From an endosymbiont of Lamellibrachia barhami (GTDB lineage: Bacteria > Pseudomonadota > Gammaproteobacteria > Chromatiales > Chromatiaceae), in the NCBI RefSeq assembly GCF_011947365.2, contig NZ_JAAVSH020000001.1:1179747-1228488 (forward strand): DNA of 48,742 nt, read 5' to 3'. Of the stretch, positions 43,005 through 48,742 are shown piece by piece; position 1 is the stretch's first letter, and each line of letters begins with the position of its first letter. Made by a program: the position numbers and the translations under genes. Below the pieces are notes generated by a model, which saw nothing but the letters and a program-made list of their open reading frames with translations, ran no database searches and was not told the origin of the DNA.

Positions 43005-44601
43005 CATGTGACCGCATGCATGAACGATGCGGGACCTGTGCCGAATCCGCTCATCGGTACGGTGAATCTGTCGGCAGTGATATCACTGGTACTCGGGCAG
43101 ACCATCACTGCGGGCGACGTACCTGCAAGGGTGATCGATCCCTACTTCGATCCCCAGTACAGCCAGTTCTGTTACACCTTCCAGTACATACCCAGGTTCA
43201 ACGACCTACCACCAGATACGCCGGTATTGCCTGTAGCCCGCATTCGCCAGCCCCGGCAAGTTCCACTTTGGATTACAGAGTCCTGATCTCACGCCGACGG
43301 TTGCGTCGGTCGGGCGGCATCTGGGTGATGGTGGTGGTGGTCCCCTTGTCGGATCGGACGATCATCATCAAATCGATGGGCGGATGTTGGTGCCAAATCC
43401 CGGTGGGACAGTACTGGCAACATTCGAAAAACATCGAGCGTGACTACGGGTTTGGTGCAGGACAGGGCGGGGTCTTCCTACTGGAAGATGACGGTATCTC
43501 TATGCCACTCCGGCTGTTGCCTCGGTTGGCTTCACAGGCATGCTGCCCGGTGACTATATCGTGGAGGCGAATACCCCTGCAGGTTATAAGCTCGTAAAGG
43601 AGGAGGACCGCAACGTCGACTTTGGCGATGTGTTCGTGCCTTCTGAACAGGCATTGGCAGTTACCTGCGTGGGTGACGATCATCTGGTACCGCCTCACTT
43701 CTCCATGCTGACCAAGGATGGCAGTGGTGATACGGCAATGCTGATCGATCCTGCAGTGAACGATCCGGCACCGTTTGCGGGTACGACGCGTCCGCTCTGC
43801 GATCGCAAGAAGATAGCGCTCTCATCCGGTCAGAATGCGGCTACCGAGTTTCATCTGTTCACCGATGTGCCGATCGTGGCCAACATCTCCGGTATGATTC
43901 TCAACGACCTGGCCAACGAGTTCGATCCGAATGCACCGAACTTCGGCGAGAAGTTTGCACCGCCGTGGACGCCTGTCGCTTTCTACGACTGGAACGGCAC
44001 TCAGGTTAATCGGGTCTATGCCGATCAGTTTGGTCGCTATGACCTGGTGGTTCCCTCCACCTTCAGCGCCAATCTGCCGCAGCCCAGCGGTATGTCACCC
44101 AATATGCTGACCGCATGCATGAACGATGCGGGACCTGTGCCGAATCCGCTCATCGGTACGGTAGATGTCAGCGGTGATATCACTGGTGTTCCAGGGCAGA
44201 CCATCACTGCGGGCGACGTGCCTGCAGAGGTGATTGATCCCTACTTCGATCCCCAGTACAGCCAGTTCTGTTACACCTTCCAGTACATGCCAGGTTCAAC
44301 GACCTACCTGGATACGCCGGTATTGCCTGTAGCCGCATTCGCCGGCCCCGGCAAGTTCCCGCTGGATTGTAAGAGTCCTGATCTCACGCCGACAGTTGCG
44401 TCGGTCAGGCGGCATCTGGGTGATGGTGGTGGTGGTCCCTTTGCACTGGCGGATCAGACGATCATCATCAAATCGATGGGCAGGATGTTGGTGCCAAATC
44501 CCGATTGGGACGGTACTGGCAACATTCCGAAAAACATCGAGCGTGACTACCGGTTTGGTGCAGGCCAGGGCAGAGTCTTCCTGGAAGATGACGCTGGTAT
44601 C
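42396..44601 (+). repeat. 1.1 kb tandem duplication inside the giant gene
   Basis: Copy 1 is 42396-43500 and copy 2 is 43501 to about 44601; both start TATGCCACTCCGGCTGTTGC and run to GAAGATGACG. The first 400 bases differ mainly by synonymous substitutions; the rest of copy 1 has many one- to five-base indels, while copy 2 is intact. Codon phase at 42395/43501 matches, so deleting copy 1 restores a single frame. Confidence 0.9.
43005..43500 (+). pseudogene. Degenerate remainder of duplicated copy 1
   Basis: This stretch is the indel-ridden second half of copy 1. Broken frames such as 43008-43286 (MTACMNDAGPVPNPLIGTV) correspond to residues 187 onward of the intact copy in the ORF at 43540 (LTACMNDAGPVPNPLIGTVD). 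It should not be annotated as separate genes. Confidence 0.8.
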
Positions 44602-46836
44602 CGTACCGAACTGACGGTTGGCCTCTGGAGACAAAACCGGATCGAAGCCGATGTCACAGCGACAGATCCACTGGTCGCAATCCCATTCGGTGCCTACCAG
44701 GTTGTTGTGGTCGGTATGGACGGTACTGAGTCGCCTATCGGGGTAACCCTTACGGTTGGTATCGAAGAGGGCTGGGGTGCACGCAACAACTGGACCCTGG
44801 GTAAATGGACCGATGCTGGCACCAACTACACCAAGCGGCTCAAATACGCCTATGAGGTGCGCTCAGTTGATCCCTTGGCTGTAGCCGGTCCGCTGGTTCA
44901 TAACACCATTCAGGATGCAATCGATGCAGCAAACCGCGGGGATCTGATCCTGGTCACTCCTGGTGTCTACGACGAGATGGTGATGATGTGGAAGCCCGTC
45001 AAACTCCAGGGTTGGGGTGCTGGAGACGTGGTTATCAACGCCCGCCAGGTGCCGACCGAGAAGATCATCGATTGGCGCACCCGGGCCAAGGCTTTGGTCG
45101 ACAATGGTTTTATCGATTCATTGCCTGGGCAGATCGTTGCCAACCTTCCATTCGCAGCACTGGCGGAGAATGTCTTCCCAACCAGTGAGGGTGCAGGCAT
45201 ATTCGTTGCCGGCCTGGCGTCTTCGGCTACTTGCCTGGAGGATACTGACAGGCTGGCCTTCTGCCATAACCGCAATAAAGGCTCTCGCGTCGATGGCTTC
45301 ACCATCGTTGGCGCCAGTAGCGGTGGTTCCATTGTGGTCAACGGGCATGCCGGTTTCATGGATGTGAGCAACAATCGGATCACCGCCAACTCTGGTTTCT
45401 TCGGTGGAGGAATCCGCATCGGCCATCCTCAACTGAGTCACGAGATCGTCAGTGTGAACGACCCAGCCTATACAGGTTTGGCCAATGCTGATATTGGTGA
45501 CTTCGTCTACGATGATGCCCACAACGATGATATCCGTGTTCACCACAACCAGATCTCTACCAATGGTGGGTTTGGCGGCGCGGGTGGCGGTGTCTCCCTG
45601 AATACAGGTGCCGATAACTATCGAGTCCAGAAGAACTGGATCTGCGGCAACTTCACGCAGGGTGACGGCGGCGGTATCGGCCACCTGGGTTTTTCTGAAA
45701 ATGGTTTGATCGAGGATAACGATATTCTCTTCAATGAGTCGTTTGCCCAGTCCGGTCCCAGGACTGGTGGCGGCATCGCCATCCTCGGCCAGGCGGCACT
45801 TGTGCCTGAGACCTTCACCGGTGAGCTTCTCACCCCCGGTACCGGCAATGTTACTGTGGATTCCAACCGGATTCGCGGCAACCTGGCTGGTGCAGGTGAC
45901 GGCGGTGGTATCGGTGTGGCCCTGGTCAACGGTCATGATGTGGCGCGCTTCCCAGACCGTAAAGGCAAGTGGAGTCAGGTGCGGATCTACAACAACATGA
46001 TCGCCAACAACGTGGCCGGTGCTGCAGGTGGTGGTATCTCACTGCAGGACGTGTTGAAGGCCGACATTCGTGCCAATACTGTTGCTAATAACGACAGCAC
46101 CGCGACTGCGGCGATCCTGAGCTTCATGCCTGGAAACGTCAATGAGTCCGTTCCGATGCCGGCAGGTATCGTTTCGCGGATCCACAGCACGGAGTTGGCC
46201 AATGTGATGAGCGGCCATGTGGACCCGCTGGTACTTCCCGGTGGTGCAACCAGTGATTGGCTCACCTTTTCAGACGCCAAGTTGAAAAACAACATCGTCC
46301 ATCACAACCGCTCGTTCTACTGGCTGAACCAGGATCCTGTAGCAACCCCGCTGACGAACTTCGGAATCTTCCCCGCATCCTGCGCTGATCCTGCAGCAGG
46401 GGGAGCTGGTTGCGACGTGGCCAACGTGGATCTCTACAGCGTTGATCTGGGAGTGCTCGATGGTCTGGTTACCCGTCTCGATCTGCAGTTGGAGCCTAAG
46501 AACTCACTGCTGACCGATACCGCGGGTTATGCCACCACCAATGTCATGGGTGATCCTGCCTTCGTGATGGGGTATGTCAACATTGCCCGAGACCAAACCC
46601 TGGTGTTTCAGGAGACGACGGTTCTCCAGGTAGCAGGTGCCTTCGATGAGGGTGGCAACTGGCTGCAGGTGAGCTACGGGCCACTGACGATATCTGCGGG
46701 TGACTACCATATCACCCCGGCGTCGGTGGGTGTCGACAACGGTGCCAATGTACCGCTCCAACTGGAGCTCGACTTCGACAATGAGCCTCGACCAGATGGA
46801 GGAAACAACGATATAGGTGCGGACGAACTGCAGTAG
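43540..46836 (+). CDS. Giant secreted repeat protein, 3' part with beta-helix
   Basis: The frame is open from 43501 and the ATG at 43540 is internal, with no ribosome binding site, so this is the continuation of the gene starting at 39876. It carries an SdrD_B-like unit (GDYIVEANTPAGYKL), further beta domains, and from about residue 450 a right-handed parallel beta-helix. The helix opens with HNTIQDAIDAANRGDLILVTPGVYDE, followed by GGGIRIG, GGGVSLNTGADN, GGGIGHLGFSENGLIEDNDI and GGGISLQDVLKADIRANTV. The C-terminus FDNEPRPDGGNNDIGADELQ is a common end of exported beta-helix proteins. Joined to the 5' part the product would be about 1951 residues. Likely cell-surface or matrix scaffold; substrate binding is unproven. 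Confidence 0.85.
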   Translation: MLPGDYIVEANTPAGYKLVKEEDRNVDFGDVFVPSEQALAVTCVGDDHLVPPHFSMLTKDGSGDTAMLIDPAVNDPAPFAGTTRPLCDRKKIALSSGQNAATEFHLFTDVPIVANISGMILNDLANEFDPNAPNFGEKFAPPWTPVAFYDWNGTQVNRVYADQFGRYDLVVPSTFSANLPQPSGMSPNMLTACMNDAGPVPNPLIGTVDVSGDITGVPGQTITAGDVPAEVIDPYFDPQYSQFCYTFQYMPGSTTYLDTPVLPVAAFAGPGKFPLDCKSPDLTPTVASVRRHLGDGGGGPFALADQTIIIKSMGRMLVPNPDWDGTGNIPKNIERDYRFGAGQGRVFLEDDAGIRTELTVGLWRQNRIEADVTATDPLVAIPFGAYQVVVVGMDGTESPIGVTLTVGIEEGWGARNNWTLGKWTDAGTNYTKRLKYAYEVRSVDPLAVAGPLVHNTIQDAIDAANRGDLILVTPGVYDEMVMMWKPVKLQGWGAGDVVINARQVPTEKIIDWRTRAKALVDNGFIDSLPGQIVANLPFAALAENVFPTSEGAGIFVAGLASSATCLEDTDRLAFCHNRNKGSRVDGFTIVGASSGGSIVVNGHAGFMDVSNNRITANSGFFGGGIRIGHPQLSHEIVSVNDPAYTGLANADIGDFVYDDAHNDDIRVHHNQISTNGGFGGAGGGVSLNTGADNYRVQKNWICGNFTQGDGGGIGHLGFSENGLIEDNDILFNESFAQSGPRTGGGIAILGQAALVPETFTGELLTPGTGNVTVDSNRIRGNLAGAGDGGGIGVALVNGHDVARFPDRKGKWSQVRIYNNMIANNVAGAAGGGISLQDVLKADIRANTVANNDSTATAAILSFMPGNVNESVPMPAGIVSRIHSTELANVMSGHVDPLVLPGGATSDWLTFSDAKLKNNIVHHNRSFYWLNQDPVATPLTNFGIFPASCADPAAGGAGCDVANVDLYSVDLGVLDGLVTRLDLQLEPKNSLLTDTAGYATTNVMGDPAFVMGYVNIARDQTLVFQETTVLQVAGAFDEGGNWLQVSYGPLTISAGDYHITPASVGVDNGANVPLQLELDFDNEPRPDGGNNDIGADELQ

Positions 46837-46845
46837 TTAACGCTT

Positions 46846-46871
46846 CCGTGGCCCTCGCATGAGGGTCACGG
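46846..46871 (+). terminator. Intercistronic stem-loop
   Basis: CCGTGGCCCTC at 46846-46856 pairs with GAGGGTCACGG at 46861-46871 with one G-T pair and a GCAT loop. No T-run follows, so it may be a partial terminator or a transcript-stabilising hairpin between the giant gene and the oxidase gene. Confidence 0.5.
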
Positions 46872-46932
46872 ATACGTGAAAAAGCAATTCGAAATAACAA
46901 TGGCAGTTACATATTCATAAGGAGTAACGCCG

Positions 46933-48246
46933 ATGAAAATCTTCAAAATAAAATTGCTGCCCGCGGCCCTATTGTTGGCTTTGTCAGGTGGCGTGGGAAC
47001 AGTTAACGCAGCGGTATTCGTACAGTGTCCTGGGGACGATAACGGAAACGCTGTATGGGACGAGGGGGAGGTCCAACCCTCCGAGAACATCAAGTGTATG
47101 CATCTGATCGCTGGTGACAGCTTTGCCGTAATGTCGGATGACAATCCTCTTTATATCTTTGGTTATGGTGATCAGACTGGTACCCCGCCATCGGAAGTGA
47201 TCAAGGAGGGTATCCTCGATGCGGAGTGGCCTGGTCCCACCGTAGAACTTGAGCAGAATGACGAGTTCTATCTCTCGTTGACCAATGTTGGTACGGTGAT
47301 TCGCCCCGACCTGTTTGATAGCCATACCATCCACTTTCATGGCTTTCCCAATGCTGCGACGGTGTTTGATGGGGTACCGGAGGTATCGGTCTCCGTCAAT
47401 ATGGGCGCCACGTTGACCTACTACTATAACGTGGTGGAGCCTGGCACCTATATCTATCACTGTCATGTGGAGGCAACCGAGCACATGAAGATGGGCATGT
47501 TGGCCAATCTCTATGTACATCCTGTTCAGGATGTGACGGGATGTCCCGATGGTTCCTGCGCGGTGGCTACACGTAAGGGCGGTACCGATCCGGGTGCGCC
47601 CACGGGTTATACCTACAATGACGGCGATGGTACCACCGCCTGGGACGTTGAACAGCCGCTCCAGGTGTCTGCTTTCGACAGCGAGTTCCACGATGCCAGT
47701 CTCTTTGTACAGCCGCTGCCCTTTGCAGCGATCGAGGGCGACTATCCGCAGATCAACGGCCGCGGTTACCCCGATACGATAAATCCTGGGATTATGCCGC
47801 CACCAACGGATAACTGGAACTCGATAGTCGGCCCGGATGGTGAGATTCATCCTGCGGGTAAGGTTACCGGTAATCCAGGTGAGACACTCAACAATGATAC
47901 ACCGGTTCAGTTAGTGTCCTCCAACGCGACCGTAACCGCAGGTCAGACCCTGCTGCTACGGCTCTCCAATGTGGGTCTCGACCGCTTCTATACCCTGACC
48001 GCACCCGGATTGACGATGAAGATTGTCGGTACCGGTGCGCGGCATATGCGTAACGCAGCGGGAGATAAGAACCTCTACCGCGAGGTTGCCTCGGTCAACT
48101 TCGGTGGTGGTGAGACCCACGATGTGTTGGTTGATACCACTGGCGTGGCGCCGGGCACCTACTTTCTTCATGCCGCAGAACTGCATCAGTTGAGCAACGT
48201 GACCCAGTTGGACGGCGGAATGATGACTGAGATTGTCGTGCAATAG
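46933..48246 (+). CDS. Exported multicopper oxidase-like protein
   Basis: A 437-residue protein with a strong AAGGAG site eight bases before the ATG and a signal peptide (MKIFKIKLLPAALLLALSGG, cut near VNAA). An EF-hand-like DDNGNAVWDEGE follows. The first cupredoxin domain contains SHTIHFHGFPN (His134, His136) and YIYHCHVEATEHMKMGM (His176, Cys177, His178, His184, Met187 or Met189), so it has type 1 ligands plus one set of type 2/3 histidines. The second domain (VTAGQTLLLRLSNVG, then GTYFLHAAELHQL) lacks an HxH pair or Cys, so a complete trinuclear site is not visible in this chain alone. It may pair with the protein encoded next, or work as a one-electron copper protein. Substrate could be a metal ion or an organic compound. 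Confidence 0.85.
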   Translation: MKIFKIKLLPAALLLALSGGVGTVNAAVFVQCPGDDNGNAVWDEGEVQPSENIKCMHLIAGDSFAVMSDDNPLYIFGYGDQTGTPPSEVIKEGILDAEWPGPTVELEQNDEFYLSLTNVGTVIRPDLFDSHTIHFHGFPNAATVFDGVPEVSVSVNMGATLTYYYNVVEPGTYIYHCHVEATEHMKMGMLANLYVHPVQDVTGCPDGSCAVATRKGGTDPGAPTGYTYNDGDGTTAWDVEQPLQVSAFDSEFHDASLFVQPLPFAAIEGDYPQINGRGYPDTINPGIMPPPTDNWNSIVGPDGEIHPAGKVTGNPGETLNNDTPVQLVSSNATVTAGQTLLLRLSNVGLDRFYTLTAPGLTMKIVGTGARHMRNAAGDKNLYREVASVNFGGGETHDVLVDTTGVAPGTYFLHAAELHQLSNVTQLDGGMMTEIVVQ

Positions 48247-48282
48247 CGTCAAGCCGGAAGACGATCAAAGGAGATAAGCAAA

Positions 48283-48710
48283 ATGATAAAGACAAGACAA
48301 AAAACCGTCCGCCTGCTCAGCATGCTACTGCTGGGTATGGTGATGACGACGATCGTGTCCCAGGCCATGGCTGCGGGTCACGACATTCGGGGAATCAAAC
48401 CTCAGGGGGGTACTACCTTTAATCTCTATGCCTTTCCCTTCAACATGAATCTGCCAGATGGCTCCAGCATGTATATGTGGGGCTTCGGAGACATGAATGG
48501 AGGGGCCAATGCCAGCCATCCGGGTGGTAACGGTTACAGCCTGCCACAATATCCGGCGCCGACCCTGATCGTGAATGAGGGCGACACCATCACTATCAAT
48601 GTGACCAACTTCGGTGTTGCTGAGCCGGTCTCGATGGTGATTGCCGGACACAAAGCCAATGCGGTGGGTGGTACCCCTGGACTGGTGATCCGTCAGGCCG
48701 GGCTCACGAG
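48283..48710 (+). CDS. Second cupredoxin/multicopper oxidase-like protein, cut by contig end
   Basis: Begins 36 bases after the previous gene with AAAGGAGATAAGC before the ATG. Signal peptide (KTVRLLSMLLLGMVMTT, cut near AMA), then a cupredoxin first domain: MYMWGFGDMNG, YPAPTLIVNEGDTITINVTNFG and SMVIAGHKANAVGG. At the place where the upstream protein has HTIHFHG, this one has VSMVIAGH, so the first HxH pair is not conserved. The genomic sequence ends at the adapter (48711), so later copper motifs cannot be judged; the apparent stop at 48721-48723 is adapter sequence. Probably co-transcribed with, and a paralogue of, the oxidase gene upstream. Confidence 0.75.
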
Positions 48711-48742
48711 AGCAATTACGTAACTGAACGAAGTACAACAAA
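48711..48742 (-). other. Untrimmed Nanopore adapter (reverse complement)
   Basis: The last 32 bases are the inverted counterpart of bases 1-30 (AATTACGTAACTGAACGAAG core), matching the adapter's lower strand with one inserted base. Not genomic; it falsely extends and stops the last reading frame. Confidence 0.9.

Noticed and set aside
43008-43286. Separate small gene after the giant ORF
   Set aside because: It is a frameshifted fragment of the duplicated segment and aligns with residues inside the intact copy.
45118-45936. 272-residue minus-strand open frame
   Set aside because: Antisense shadow of the beta-helix repeats; no ribosome binding site and low-complexity product.
46984-47850. 288-residue minus-strand open frame
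   Set aside because: Antisense to the multicopper oxidase gene, which has signal peptide, ribosome binding site and copper motifs.
1-48742. Terminal inverted repeats of a linear plasmid or phage
   Set aside because: The 30-base inverted ends match sequencing adapter and are not joined to telomere, terminal protein or phage genes.
1-48742. CRISPR array, tRNA or rRNA genes
   Set aside because: No regularly spaced direct repeats, cloverleaf candidates or rRNA-like segments were noticed on either strand.

Overview
The window is a 48.7 kb piece of a Gram-negative, most likely gammaproteobacterial chromosome. The grounds are a Kps-type capsule export/Kdo-linker pair, a complete-looking type II secretion operon with GspA/ExeA and GspB, QseBC-like two-component genes, and REP-type palindromes with a REP-associated tyrosine transposase. 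I cannot name the species; a marine or sediment sulfur- or metal-cycling lineage is a guess. Both ends (1-30 and 48711-48742) match, in opposite orientation, the Oxford Nanopore ligation adapter as I remember it. The window therefore looks like a whole long-read contig with untrimmed ends, and the outermost genes are cut by the contig edge, not by biology.

Layout. (1) 31-6158, minus strand: surface polysaccharide genes. These are a truncated glycosyltransferase, a phosphohexomutase, a sulfotransferase, a GDP-mannose mannosyl hydrolase, fcl and gmd (GDP-L-fucose synthesis). (2) 6171-13369: an accessory stretch with a REP-associated transposase, five apparently intact toxin-antitoxin pairs (a sixth, broken one lies at 551-906), an AT-rich alpha/beta hydrolase interrupted by an in-frame TGA, a small basic ORF, two MITE-like elements and a radical SAM/SPASM protein. 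(3) 13436-17533, minus: kpsS, kpsC and cysC. Together with the sulfotransferase and GDP-fucose genes they suggest a sulfated, fucose-containing, Kdo-linked capsule. (4) 17672-20208: a divergent NarL-type regulator and a histidine kinase with an eroded ATP-binding domain. (5) 20955-34222, plus: type II secretion operon gspD-E-F-G-H-I-J-K-L-M-(C/N-like)-A-B, ended by a MITE that supplies the gspB stop codon. (6) 34691-36693: OmpR/QseB-type regulator and its kinase. (7) 36835-48710: a nine-heme secreted cytochrome, a giant secreted protein with SdrD-like repeats, EF-hand-like motifs and a right-handed beta-helix, and two exported cupredoxin/multicopper-oxidase proteins, the last one cut by the contig end.

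How it fits together. Region 7 is the most unusual part. It looks like an exported redox system (multiheme cytochrome, large scaffold or adhesin, copper oxidases) lying directly downstream of a type II secretion operon and a two-component system. A CTTAAG-N5-CTTAAG site, the form of a PmrA/QseB box, lies between the kinase gene and the cytochrome gene. The giant gene appears split in two because a 1.1 kb segment (42396-43500) is tandemly repeated, and the first copy is full of small indels. Removing that copy restores one open frame of about 1951 residues, so the split is either an assembly error or a recent, decaying duplication.
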